A stretch of 64,000 nucleotides of DNA from Gemmatimonadota bacterium (GTDB lineage Bacteria > Gemmatimonadota > Gemmatimonadetes > Longimicrobiales > Gaopeijiaceae), in assembly GCA_030428885.1 (NCBI GenBank), contig JAUIEJ010000004.1:186001-250000 (forward strand), given 5' to 3'. The translations under genes and the position numbers were made by a program. The notes beneath the pieces were generated by a model that was given only the letters and a program-made list of their open reading frames with translations, was not told where the DNA came from and did no database searches. This document shows positions 25,371 to 35,249 of this stretch, one piece after another (within the stretch, counting starts at the first letter, position 1; every line of letters begins with the position of its first letter).

Positions 25371-28054
25371 GAATCCAGCCCGAATTGAGTGGCGAGCATG
25401 GCGCGGTCGAGACGAGCTGTTCCGTCCGGCTCGATCTTCAGGATGGAGTACCCATCGACGTTGAGCACCTGCTGGAGGGCCGAGAGCTTGCCGCGCACAC
25501 GCGTCGCCGGCACCTCGAGGGCCTCGGCGAGCACCGGCGCCGGTGCCGTGCCCTGGGTCTGGGCCAGAACACTCAGGATCCGGGCGCTGGCATCGTCGTC
25601 AATCGAGGCCCTTCCTCCCGCACCTCGCCGCTGCGTCCACAGGGGCGACGCCAGAAGCTCGGGAATCCAGGGGTACGCGCTCCAGTCCTCCACCTCCTGC
25701 GCAACCTCAGGCTCCCCGTGGAAGAAGGAGGTCTGGCCGCTGGGCTCCACATGGGTAACCACTCGAGTCACGAGGGACGCGGCCGGCAGCCGCACTTCGA
25801 CGTGTCGGTCGGACCACCACCCCGGTTGCCGGTCGTCGATCGCCTCCCACCCTTCCACGGAAACGCCCCCGGGAAAGAGCACCATCAACGGGCACAGCAC
25901 CTCCTGCGGCGTAGCCCCCCCGTGATAACCCAGCTTTCGCACGGGCGTGTAGCGAACGGTCTCGACGGCGGGCGCGACGATCCGCCCCTCACCTAAGACG
26001 ACACGCGGACCTTCGAGGAGCACCTCGTCGTCATCTGGGGCCGTGGTCGCCGGCCGCCACCGCTCCCCCGCGCCCTTGAAGGACCGCACCTGGGAATCGT
26101 GCTCCAGGATGTGACCGTGGTCGCTCACGACCACCACGATCCGGCCAGCCTCTGAGGCGGCGTCGAGCAGCGGGCGCAGCGGCTTGACCGCCGCAACGCC
26201 GTCGACCCGCCGGATCTGGGTCCCCTTGTCGAGGTGGTCGTCGATCGCATTTACGACCACCCCCACCACGCGCTGATCGGGATCGAGGACAGCCGCGCGC
26301 ACTTCCGGGGCGATGAGTCCGTCGCTCGCACGGAGGTCCCGCTTGTGAAAGAGCGCGGGCGATCGGGCGCCCGAGGCCGCCACGAGCGCCGGATGGGCCG
26401 AGAACCCCGCCGACTCCTCGGCCTGACCGCCCTGCATGAGGCGTCCGGTCAGCAAGGAAGCTCGGCTCACGACGGTCACCGTGGGGAAGGCGGCGACCAC
26501 CGGCGGGAGGGGCTGGCCTCCGGGACTCCGGAACCGCCACCCCAGATCGCGCAGGTCGCGGCCGAGCTTCTGCGCCTCGGGGTGCGACAGGCCGTCGAGC
26601 ACCAGCACCAGCACAGGCTGAGACTGAGCAAGTGGAGCGACCACGCACTCGAGAACGCGTTCGACTGGCAACAGGGACTCGCTACTCGTGGGCGCGACCG
26701 TCGCCCACTCGGACAGCGCAGCGCCGAACGCCAGGTCGCGACTGCGGCGATCGAGATCCACCACCTCGATCAACCGGCGGTACGCCTCCGCCAGGGCGAA
26801 AACGGACTCACCCTCGTGGAGGACATCCCGGGCACGGTCCACCCAAGCGCCGTCGGCCACGTACGCACGGGAAGACGACGCCAGATCCGGCCTAGGCGCG
26901 GAAGTAGGGCGGTGGCGCCAACGACAGAGGCGAAGCGCCATCCGGGCCTGCTCACCCCGCACGCGATCGGACCCCGTCTGCCCCACGGACCGATGATCCT
27001 CCACGCGTGCCACCGCCGACTCGACACGATCGAGTGCCACCTCGGATGGCTCGTCGAGAAAGTGTCCGATGGCATGCCCCAACTCGCCCAGGCGCGCCTC
27101 GAGCCCCATGCGCAGCACACCCGAGCCCGACGCGAGGTCGACCGCATCCATCTCTTCCAGGAGCTCGTTCGCGCGCTCGAGCCAGGAGAGCGAACGATCG
27201 TCCTGGCCACGGAGGTCGACATGCGCCATCGCGGCGACGGCGGCATCGCCCCAAGCGCGCGCCACCGGATCCGGGAGTGTACCCTGGCCTGCCCATCCCT
27301 CGAGACGGGTCCGGGCTCGCGTGAGGGGCACCTCGCCCGCGTCGACCGGACCCCAGAGGGCGTCGGCGGCCAATCCTCCCGCGATGACTTCGCCGCCCCT
27401 ACCGGCGAATGTCATTCGCGCCACCAGCGAGGCGGCCGGGCCGAACGCCTCCCCTAGCGCCACGGAAATCTGACTGGCGTGGTCGCTGAGCTCTCGCACG
27501 GCTGCGGCCGCATCCTCGCTATCCGCCCATCGCACCAGATGCGCCAAGGTGGGGGCCTCCGTGGCCACCCGTAGCCCATGTTTCAGAAACGCGCGCCAGG
27601 CCTCTTCTCGGCTGAGGTAGCCGCTGGGCGGCGGCGGGTAGCCCCGGGAGGGAGCCACGCGCACCAGAAGGTCGACCAGCCAACGGTCGTCCGCCAACGC
27701 GGCGTCGAGCGTATCCACGCGAAAGAGATGCTTCGCGCTTTCCCATCCGGTGGGGCTGTGCAACCGGCCCCGCCACACTCGCGCCAGCACCTCCACGCCG
27801 AGTTCACGCTCGCCCTGATCGGTCAGAATGACGGAGACGGTGTCGGCACTCGGCTCCCGGGTCGCCAGCGCCTCGCGTACGGCCAGCACGGAGACGCACG
27901 GCAGCACCTCCACACGCCGACTATCCACCTCAAGGGCATCGCTGCCACGCCACTCCGGTCGGGCGGCCAACGCGACCCAACGGGGAGGTGGATCGTCGCG
28001 CAGTGCCTCGCTGACGATCGCCCGCACGACCGCATCATCCACCCGGGTGCTCAT
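25367..28054 (-). CDS. pglZ: BREX type 2 alkaline-phosphatase-like protein PglZ
   Basis: An 895-residue protein. The alkaline-phosphatase superfamily core is in the second half: VLVLDGLSHPEAQKLGRDL near residue 487 (first metal Asp), PTVTVVSRASLLTGR (nucleophile region) and VVVSDHGHILEHDS near 644 (metal Asp/His pair). PglZ is the signature gene of all BREX and Pgl systems and is needed for resistance. ATG at 28054 overlaps the pglY stop, and its end overlaps brxD. Confidence 0.95.
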   Translation of the reverse strand: MSTRVDDAVVRAIVSEALRDDPPPRWVALAARPEWRGSDALEVDSRRVEVLPCVSVLAVREALATREPSADTVSVILTDQGERELGVEVLARVWRGRLHSPTGWESAKHLFRVDTLDAALADDRWLVDLLVRVAPSRGYPPPPSGYLSREEAWRAFLKHGLRVATEAPTLAHLVRWADSEDAAAAVRELSDHASQISVALGEAFGPAASLVARMTFAGRGGEVIAGGLAADALWGPVDAGEVPLTRARTRLEGWAGQGTLPDPVARAWGDAAVAAMAHVDLRGQDDRSLSWLERANELLEEMDAVDLASGSGVLRMGLEARLGELGHAIGHFLDEPSEVALDRVESAVARVEDHRSVGQTGSDRVRGEQARMALRLCRWRHRPTSAPRPDLASSSRAYVADGAWVDRARDVLHEGESVFALAEAYRRLIEVVDLDRRSRDLAFGAALSEWATVAPTSSESLLPVERVLECVVAPLAQSQPVLVLVLDGLSHPEAQKLGRDLRDLGWRFRSPGGQPLPPVVAAFPTVTVVSRASLLTGRLMQGGQAEESAGFSAHPALVAASGARSPALFHKRDLRASDGLIAPEVRAAVLDPDQRVVGVVVNAIDDHLDKGTQIRRVDGVAAVKPLRPLLDAASEAGRIVVVVSDHGHILEHDSQVRSFKGAGERWRPATTAPDDDEVLLEGPRVVLGEGRIVAPAVETVRYTPVRKLGYHGGATPQEVLCPLMVLFPGGVSVEGWEAIDDRQPGWWSDRHVEVRLPAASLVTRVVTHVEPSGQTSFFHGEPEVAQEVEDWSAYPWIPELLASPLWTQRRGAGGRASIDDDASARILSVLAQTQGTAPAPVLAEALEVPATRVRGKLSALQQVLNVDGYSILKIEPDGTARLDRAMLATQFGLDS

Positions 28055-31000
28055 GCGTCGTCGAGCTTCCAGCGGACCTCGAGTTCCCGCACTCTGTCCA
28101 AGCGGCTCGCCAAGGTGCGGAGCACTCTCTTCGCTTCGTCGCCGGTCGCCGTGCCACTGGGCGGCAGCGGATCAGGCGGGGGCGGAGGCGGCGGCGGAGC
28201 GGGAGTCAGCAGATCCGCGGCGTCGAGGGCCGCCTTGCGGACCACGGGCGCCATCGCGACCGCGAGTTCATCTCGGGCCACCGCATCCGACACCGTTTCG
28301 AGGATTCGACGGGCGTCGGCCTTCCGAGCGTCCTCGAGCCGATCAAGGTTGCTGAACAACCGCCACGCAGTGGGATCCGCCAAGGTATCCGCGACCTGGC
28401 CGGCACTCTTGAGGGAGCGGCCCATTGCCTGCTCGCTGGTGGGTGGGGCAAGCGCTGCGAGACGACGGACGATCTCGACATCGTCCGACGTCGCCTGCAC
28501 CGCCGCCACCAGCTCGGCAACCGCCTTGGCAGTGGCGAGGCGATCGTTTGTGGACAGTCCCAACGCGGAGATCCGGGGCGGCAGAAGCTCAGCCAGGCGA
28601 CGAACCGCCTCACCGTAGGCATGCGCCTGCTCCCGCACACCCTTCAGCGCCCGCGCCATGTTCGACGCATTCAGCAAGGGACTGACCGCCACGCCGAAGA
28701 TCGCCTCGATGCGGGGGCCTGCCGCCGCCCACTCGGCAGCGTCGGGAAGTGCTTCCGGGCGAAGCTCCACATCGGGCTCGAGACGCCCGATCTTCATCTC
28801 GATCGGCAGCCCTGCCCGGATCGGAGTCCGATTCGTCTGGAGAGCCCAGGAGAGGATCACCAGGCTCTCGACGTCCGGCTCGAGCCCCCGTGGCTCCGGA
28901 GAGTCGATCCAAGCCCGCAGTCGCTCCACCGTGACCGGCTGACCGGGGTTCTGCTGCATCCGGGCATGGAAGCGATCCCTCCATTCCCGCTTCAGCTGGA
29001 TGTGGCTCTCTCCGGTGATCGCCACCTCCAGGGGCTGGAGCACCTTCCGGATCGCGGCCCGATCCGGCCCCGGGATGTTCTCGGCCCGCTCGCTGGGATT
29101 GGCGACCGCTCGCTCGACCTGTGCCAGACACTTCATCAGGTCACCCCGCGTCACGTGCGACTCGAACTGGGGGTGGGCCGGGTATTCATGCGAGAGCACC
29201 TGCCCCACGATCTCCTCGAAGGCGTCGGCCATAGACGGCTTCGTCGGCGGCCGCACGTCGAGCGTTGGATCGAGTGCGCTGAACTGATCCTCGGCGGCGA
29301 GGTCGTCGACGACCCACTGGCTGTCGGAGGTGTCCACCCCGTACGCCTGCTGCAGAATGAGGCGCATCTGCGAGCGCTGCGCCGTCTGCTGGTTCCGGAG
29401 CAGGTTCTCGGCCTGCTGCCGGTCCTGCGCAGACAGGTCTCGCGTGGCCGCCTGGAGCCGGTCGCCGCTCAGCAGGTGGTCCAACACCACGAGGCGGCCC
29501 AGGCGGTTCTGGGCCTCCTCGGTGAGGAACCGGGGGAGCCAGGCCACCGTGGGCGTGGCCTCCATGGATTCGCGAAGCTCCCGGATTCGGGCCAGGTCGT
29601 CGCTGGGCAGGTGGGGCGGGTCATCGAAGGGGAAGTCGATGATGATCCGCGGGCGCCCGGGCTCGGCGCGGAAGTGGCTGTCGAGCAGCTCCGCCGCGTC
29701 GCGCACATTACCGAAGCGGATGTCCACGCTGCGCCGACTCCCGCGCCAGACCACCTTCCGTTCGACGGCGAGCAGGCTCGGCTCATCCGACACCTCCAGC
29801 GCCTGATAGACGAGCTCCCGCACCTTGGCCCGGCGGGCACCCGAATTGTCAACGTGCTGGTACTGGCTGAGGATCGCGCTGACATCCACGCCGGTGAGCT
29901 GGAGGGAGACCACCGGGTCGGGTCCGTCGTCGCTGATCTGGAGTTCGGGTACCTCCGGCGCCCACTTCCGGACCATGCTCAACACGGTCGAAGCCTCCTG
30001 GCCCCGGATCGGCGTGCGAATCGACCCATGGTTCAGGTCGGCGATCCGCCGCACCGTGAGGCCGCGGAGAGGACCGGCATCGGGCACCAGGGAGGCGAGG
30101 ACGAGCGTCTTCATGATGCGGTCACCCATGCGGGCCGGATGATTGGCCGGAGCTTCATCCAACCCGCCCTCGCCCAGCCCGAACTCCTCCTCGAGAATGG
30201 GGCGGAGCTTGGTGTCGTAGAGGGTCCGCGCGCTCTGAAAGTGCTGACGAAGGTGGTCGGAGAACGGCTCTTCACCGTCTCGGATCACATCATACAGGTC
30301 GCCCAGCGGCACGAGGTCGCCGACGTCCAGGTCGGGCCCCTTCTGCGCGAGCAGTTGCGCCAGGAGCCGGAGGGCGGTCCGCTCACGCTGAAGATAGGCA
30401 GAGACCGCGACGAGGGTGTCGATGGTGGCGGGCGAGAAGGGGTACACGCTGCGGAAGGCGGCGCGGTCACCGTCACTCGTCATGAGGGTCTCGAGGGCCG
30501 ACCCCGCTCCCTGCGCCACCTGGTTGAAGGCCTCGTCGAGACGGGTCTTCGCCGCCGCATCCTTCGGCTTCAGCAGCCGCTTCTCGACGATGGCCCGCAG
30601 ATTCGTATCGGAGAGCTTGATCGTGTCGAAGCGGCTTTCCCAGAACTGCAGGTTGTCGCCGAAGTTGAGCTTGTCGGCCCCCGGCACACCGGAGCCGAGG
30701 AAGTCGCGAAGGTCCCGCTGGCGGGCGATCAGCGACGCTATGGGGGCCGGGCGATCCTGCGACGAGGCCTCGACGAGCTTGGCGATCTTCTGGCCTTCCT
30801 GCGCCACGAAGGAGGGGTCCTGCATGCGCGAGGCGAACCAGAGGATCAGCTCGTCCAGGAACAGCACCAGGCCGTCGTAGCCGAGCCCTCGCGCATGTTC
30901 GCTGATGCGGTTCAACCCCTCGTCGAAGGGCACGAACCCCGCTCCGGTCGCCGTAGCGTTGGATCGCACCGCCGTAGCGAACGCGTCGATGTAGTCGCTG

Positions 31001-31644
31001 ACGAGGGCGCGCCGCTCTGCCGATTGCGACGGCGCCGCGAGCGCGGCCTCGAATCGCTGGGCATCCCATCCGCCCGCAAGGTCGCCGAAGCCGTCGTCAT
31101 CCCCGCCGCCTCCGAGCGTGGCGAAGAACGCCTCGTCGCCGAGCTTCTCACGGAGATTGCGGGCATCTTCGAGAATTTGCGCGTCGAGGTACACCGCCGG
31201 GGTCGGCGCCTCGGGGTGGAGCTTGCGCACATGGTCCACGTAGCCGCCGAGGACCCCTGCCTCCATCGACGCGGCCCCGACCATGTGGTACGGCACGAGC
31301 AGGAACTTCCGCCCCCCGAGACGCTCATCGAGCATCTCCACCACCGGGGCCAGCTCGGGCTTCGAACGGGCCTGGGCATTGCCCTGCAGCAGCAGGTGCA
31401 GGATCGCCATGAAGTGCGACTTACCCGACCCGAAGCTGCCGTGGAGGTACGCTCCCTTGCTCGACCCGCTCTCGACGGTGCTCAGGATCAGGTCGAGTGC
31501 CGACCGGAAACAGCCGATGAGCTGGTCCGTAACGACGTAGTTGTCGACCACGCGCGCAGGATCGTCGATCCCGTCGGCGAGGGAGACGACGAAGTCGGAA
31601 TTGTGCACCGTCTCCGGAATATGGATCAGGTCCTTCAGGGCCAT
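28051..31644 (-). CDS. pglY: BREX type 2 ATPase PglY (BrxC-like)
   Basis: A 1197-residue ATPase: Walker A GSFGSGKS (69-76), Walker B GLVLFLDELILWF (about 258-270), then a long helical region with charged coiled coils and a Pro-rich tail (PPPPPPPDPLPP). Length and motifs match PglY/BrxC, an AAA-like ATPase required for BREX. It starts 20 bases after the end of pglX and overlaps pglZ by four bases. No frameshift or truncation was seen. Confidence 0.95.
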   Translation of the reverse strand: MALKDLIHIPETVHNSDFVVSLADGIDDPARVVDNYVVTDQLIGCFRSALDLILSTVESGSSKGAYLHGSFGSGKSHFMAILHLLLQGNAQARSKPELAPVVEMLDERLGGRKFLLVPYHMVGAASMEAGVLGGYVDHVRKLHPEAPTPAVYLDAQILEDARNLREKLGDEAFFATLGGGGDDDGFGDLAGGWDAQRFEAALAAPSQSAERRALVSDYIDAFATAVRSNATATGAGFVPFDEGLNRISEHARGLGYDGLVLFLDELILWFASRMQDPSFVAQEGQKIAKLVEASSQDRPAPIASLIARQRDLRDFLGSGVPGADKLNFGDNLQFWESRFDTIKLSDTNLRAIVEKRLLKPKDAAAKTRLDEAFNQVAQGAGSALETLMTSDGDRAAFRSVYPFSPATIDTLVAVSAYLQRERTALRLLAQLLAQKGPDLDVGDLVPLGDLYDVIRDGEEPFSDHLRQHFQSARTLYDTKLRPILEEEFGLGEGGLDEAPANHPARMGDRIMKTLVLASLVPDAGPLRGLTVRRIADLNHGSIRTPIRGQEASTVLSMVRKWAPEVPELQISDDGPDPVVSLQLTGVDVSAILSQYQHVDNSGARRAKVRELVYQALEVSDEPSLLAVERKVVWRGSRRSVDIRFGNVRDAAELLDSHFRAEPGRPRIIIDFPFDDPPHLPSDDLARIRELRESMEATPTVAWLPRFLTEEAQNRLGRLVVLDHLLSGDRLQAATRDLSAQDRQQAENLLRNQQTAQRSQMRLILQQAYGVDTSDSQWVVDDLAAEDQFSALDPTLDVRPPTKPSMADAFEEIVGQVLSHEYPAHPQFESHVTRGDLMKCLAQVERAVANPSERAENIPGPDRAAIRKVLQPLEVAITGESHIQLKREWRDRFHARMQQNPGQPVTVERLRAWIDSPEPRGLEPDVESLVILSWALQTNRTPIRAGLPIEMKIGRLEPDVELRPEALPDAAEWAAAGPRIEAIFGVAVSPLLNASNMARALKGVREQAHAYGEAVRRLAELLPPRISALGLSTNDRLATAKAVAELVAAVQATSDDVEIVRRLAALAPPTSEQAMGRSLKSAGQVADTLADPTAWRLFSNLDRLEDARKADARRILETVSDAVARDELAVAMAPVVRKAALDAADLLTPAPPPPPPPPDPLPPSGTATGDEAKRVLRTLASRLDRVRELEVRWKLDDA

Positions 31645-31664
31645 GGCAGATCGAGTGCGAAGGT

Positions 31665-34600
31665 TCAGGGGGTCCAGCTGCGGAGTTCATCGAGCGAGAG
31701 TCCCAGGGACCGCACCTGGGTCTCCACGAACGACGCAAAGTAGTCGCCCATGCGCTGGCCGTACTGGGGGTCGAGCTCGTTGTGCCACTGCTTCAGCCAG
31801 GGCACGAGCTCATCGAGCCCGGCCAGGAGGGCCGTGAGCTCGCCCGACTCCGCCGCCTCACTCTGGCGAATGCTGTAGTGGCTGGCCAGCGCCTGGGTGC
31901 GCTGGAGATGATCCCAGCCAGCCCACCCCAACACGGGCGTGGTGTCGGCTCCGATGTGGGTGTCGGGATAGGAAATGAACCGCTCCTGCGGTACGTCGAG
32001 CTTGCCGCGGAGCCGATAGCAGATGTCGGAGGCGTAGTCCGACTTCCGGTACTTCGGGGGCACGGGAATGCGGTCGAGCCCCTCCCGCGCCTTCAGGGCG
32101 GAGGCATCGGCCTTCGAGAGCGCGTCGGGGTGCTCGGGTGCGAGTTCGGTTCGAGCATCGATGGCGTCTTCTCGCCGTTGCAGCTCCCACACCTTCTCCC
32201 ACTCGGCCCGGCGGCGCAGCCCACCCTGCTTGAACCGATAGCCGGCCTCGAACGGCACCGCCTCGTTCATGGCCAGGTCGGTGACGAGCTTCGTGAGATC
32301 GAAGTCGGGCCGACCGAGGAGGAGCTCGGCCGCGGTCATGACGTCCGGATCACGACGGAGATGGTCCGCGAGTCGGGCGGCAGTCTGAAGCTCCGCACGA
32401 GACCACACCTCGGGCGACTCCATACGATCGAGAAGCCAGGAGCGCAGCGCCTCCTGCTCGAGATCACGCCACGAATCCCAGTTCCAGCGGCGCTTGTGCT
32501 CCGGTCGCTCCAGAAGCCGGATCGCTCGATCCGATTCGATGAGGGCGATGCGGGCCTCGACGACGCGACGATACTCCGGCGACCAGTGGTCGGGAAGCTC
32601 GGTAATCGGAGTGGAACCGTGTCGCTCGAACCAGGTGGACTCCACCTCGCCCGAGGCCATGCGGCGCGCCAGGACGACCTCGAACGCGCGCTCCCCCTTC
32701 TTCAGGTTGGGCACATGCAGTGGTGTCGCCCTCAAATCCTCATCGGTGAGGCCGTAGAGGTGGTAGCACTGCCAGTCCAACTCCTCCTGGAGCGCCACCA
32801 TGCGGGCTCGCAGCTGAGCCACGCGGGCCTCGGCATCACGCAGGGCCGGGGGCGTCGGCCGTGACTCGGCGAGGATGTTTGCCGGGAGGGTGGCGGAGAG
32901 CTGTTGAGCGAGCTGGTTGAGTTCCCGGGCCAACTCGATGGGCGCACCCGATGGGATGGGGAACTGCTTGAGCTTCGTACCGTCCCGCTGGTAGAAGTCC
33001 TCGAACGCGACCGTCGCCTGCCTAGCCCCTCTTGAATCGACAGTGCTCCCCTTGGAGTGGAAGACCTGCTTCATCCAGAAGGATCCTGTCGAACTGTTTA
33101 GGAGTCCCACAAGACCCAGGTAGTCGCCCTCCGAGGCATCGTGGGAGAGCTTGATCACTGGCGCCGTTTGGTTAAAGACCAGCCCCCTCCGTGTCAACAC
33201 GAAGTGGCTGTCGGTCGCCACCTCAGCAAAAGTGATCAAACGGGAAGAGCTCGCCCGTCCCGAGGACAGAAACGCGTACTCCGCCCACCCCAAACCACGT
33301 TCTCGTCTCGTCTTGCCAAACATCAGGCCGGCTTCAAGTACGCGCCTAGCCGGCCAACACAATCGCTGCCCGCCAGGGCTCAACTCGAAGTCAAGGTCTC
33401 CGTTGTACGGGAAGAGGACCTCTTCCTGCGAGTGAACACTCCAATCGCGCACCGTATCCCCGGAGGCGAAACGAGCCACGTTTCTGGGAGCGAGGCCTCG
33501 CTGACGGACCAACTGACCGGGTCGCCAACCCGTGAAGAGTTCGTCCTCACCGGTTATCGCGAAGAAGCCGATGTCGCTACACACATCCTCGAGCACTCGC
33601 TCGCCGGCTTCCTGAACCTGTTTCCGCGCCGCTGGCGCCGCTCCCCCTTGAAGGCTCCAGGGGTGCCGTCGCAGACGGCGGCGGGGGGAGTCCTCGACGC
33701 TTATGAAGTCGTTCTCGAATCCCGGCTCATCGATCCCGTGAAGAATCGACCTCCATACCAGACCCTCACCCGGGACTTTCGGAGCACCAGGCTCTCCTCG
33801 AATCCCGAGCACCAGGCGGGTCTGATCGGAGGCCGGGGCTGCGTTCCGCCCGAACAGAACGACGGTAGGCGTGCCGTGCCCCGGGATATAGGCGCCCGAA
33901 GTGTCGACCACGTGCGTCAGATCACGCCGGGGAAACCAGCGTTCGATGATCCTCTTGCCGAACTGCCTCTTCATGAAGGAGTTCGCGGTGATCAGGCCAA
34001 TGTGTCCCGCCCGCCCGTCGCTCCCTGCTGGCTTGGCCAGGTCCCAAAAGCGCTCCGTGAATGGGACCCCGAGGGAGTACTTCATGTATGCGGTGGGGTA
34101 GATCTCGCGATACACCGTTCTAAGCGCAGGCTCCTTTACCGTGATGTACGGCGGATTGCCCACCACCGCATGGTACGAGCCTGTCTGCAGTATGTCGTTC
34201 GCGAGCTCCCCGTCCTCGGACGGATACCGGTGCTGAAGGAGCGCACTGAAGCCCTCCGCCCCCGCGAACAACTCTCCACTCCGTGTGCCGTGGATGAGGG
34301 AGTCCCCCACGGCGATCCGGAAGTGGTAGTTGGGCGCCTCCTTCAGACGACGGATCCCGGACGCCTTCAGGGCCGCGACGAGCAGTCGGAAGCGGGCCAC
34401 CGCCACCGCAAAAGGGTTAAGGTCCACACCGTTCACGGCGTCGAGCGTGCGCTGGACCAAGTCCCGAACCGGTGTTCCCGGCTCCTTGCGGCGCCAGCGC
34501 TCGAAGATCCGCTCGAACGCGCCGAGCAGAAAGTGACCCGACCCGCACGTCGGATCGATCATCTTCGTTTCGGCCAGCCCGAAGGTCTCGATGGCGAGGT

Positions 34601-35249
34601 CGAGGGTTCGATCGAGGATGAACTCCTCGACGAAGTCGGGGGTTTGGAGGAGCGCGTAGGTCTTGCGGGCGTGGTCCGAGAGATCCTGGTAGAGATCCCC
34701 GAGGAACCGGGTATCGAGGTCGGCGTCGGCGAAATCGTGCATCAGCTCGCCCGATGCGGGATCCACCGATTGCAGGAGCTCGCGCAGCTTGCGGGCACCA
34801 TCGTCGGTGGGTCCGAACTGCCAGAGAGGATTGTGCGCCCCCAATAGCTCCATCAATCCGGGTAGCTCGCGGTATCTCCTGAACACCTCGAGGAACCACC
34901 CGCGGTCGCCCTCCGCTGGATGGGCTGCGAGCCAATCGGCTCGGTGGTCTCCAGCCAGCCCCCTCCGCTCTCCCACGCCCGAGAGGAGCGGCGTGTCGTA
35001 GAGGCCGTTGTCCTCACAGAAACGCACGAAGGTGCTGGCCAGCACCCAGGCCACCGCGATCTGGGCCAGCAGATCCTCTCGCCATTCCTCGTAGCTGCGA
35101 TCGGTTCGACCCGCTTCGTGGGCGGTGCGGTACTGGGCCCGGACCGCCGCGGAGACGGCGTCGACCTCGTCGGTCCGCCCTCGCAGGTCGTCGATCAGGA
35201 CGGAAGTGAGCGACTTGAGGTCTTTGAGCAGTGCTTCTCGGTCGATCAT
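31665..35249 (-). CDS. pglX: BREX type 2 adenine-specific DNA methyltransferase PglX
   Basis: A 1194-residue N6-adenine methyltransferase. AdoMet motif I DPTCGSGHF is at 232-240, catalytic NPPY at 365-368 (VVGNPPYITV), then a target-recognition region and a helical C-terminus. It marks host DNA and gives the system its site specificity. ATG at 35249 overlaps the pglW stop as ATGA; a frame open further upstream carries only Arg-rich nonsense. Bases near 33.1-34.1 kb look clearly less GC-rich than the rest, fitting exchange of the recognition domain. Confidence 0.95.
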   Translation of the reverse strand: MIDREALLKDLKSLTSVLIDDLRGRTDEVDAVSAAVRAQYRTAHEAGRTDRSYEEWREDLLAQIAVAWVLASTFVRFCEDNGLYDTPLLSGVGERRGLAGDHRADWLAAHPAEGDRGWFLEVFRRYRELPGLMELLGAHNPLWQFGPTDDGARKLRELLQSVDPASGELMHDFADADLDTRFLGDLYQDLSDHARKTYALLQTPDFVEEFILDRTLDLAIETFGLAETKMIDPTCGSGHFLLGAFERIFERWRRKEPGTPVRDLVQRTLDAVNGVDLNPFAVAVARFRLLVAALKASGIRRLKEAPNYHFRIAVGDSLIHGTRSGELFAGAEGFSALLQHRYPSEDGELANDILQTGSYHAVVGNPPYITVKEPALRTVYREIYPTAYMKYSLGVPFTERFWDLAKPAGSDGRAGHIGLITANSFMKRQFGKRIIERWFPRRDLTHVVDTSGAYIPGHGTPTVVLFGRNAAPASDQTRLVLGIRGEPGAPKVPGEGLVWRSILHGIDEPGFENDFISVEDSPRRRLRRHPWSLQGGAAPAARKQVQEAGERVLEDVCSDIGFFAITGEDELFTGWRPGQLVRQRGLAPRNVARFASGDTVRDWSVHSQEEVLFPYNGDLDFELSPGGQRLCWPARRVLEAGLMFGKTRRERGLGWAEYAFLSSGRASSSRLITFAEVATDSHFVLTRRGLVFNQTAPVIKLSHDASEGDYLGLVGLLNSSTGSFWMKQVFHSKGSTVDSRGARQATVAFEDFYQRDGTKLKQFPIPSGAPIELARELNQLAQQLSATLPANILAESRPTPPALRDAEARVAQLRARMVALQEELDWQCYHLYGLTDEDLRATPLHVPNLKKGERAFEVVLARRMASGEVESTWFERHGSTPITELPDHWSPEYRRVVEARIALIESDRAIRLLERPEHKRRWNWDSWRDLEQEALRSWLLDRMESPEVWSRAELQTAARLADHLRRDPDVMTAAELLLGRPDFDLTKLVTDLAMNEAVPFEAGYRFKQGGLRRRAEWEKVWELQRREDAIDARTELAPEHPDALSKADASALKAREGLDRIPVPPKYRKSDYASDICYRLRGKLDVPQERFISYPDTHIGADTTPVLGWAGWDHLQRTQALASHYSIRQSEAAESGELTALLAGLDELVPWLKQWHNELDPQYGQRMGDYFASFVETQVRSLGLSLDELRSWTP

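Noticed and set aside
28621-31743. Long plus-strand open frame opposite pglY
   Set aside because: Low-complexity Arg/His/Gly residues and no motif; the minus strand is a complete PglY.
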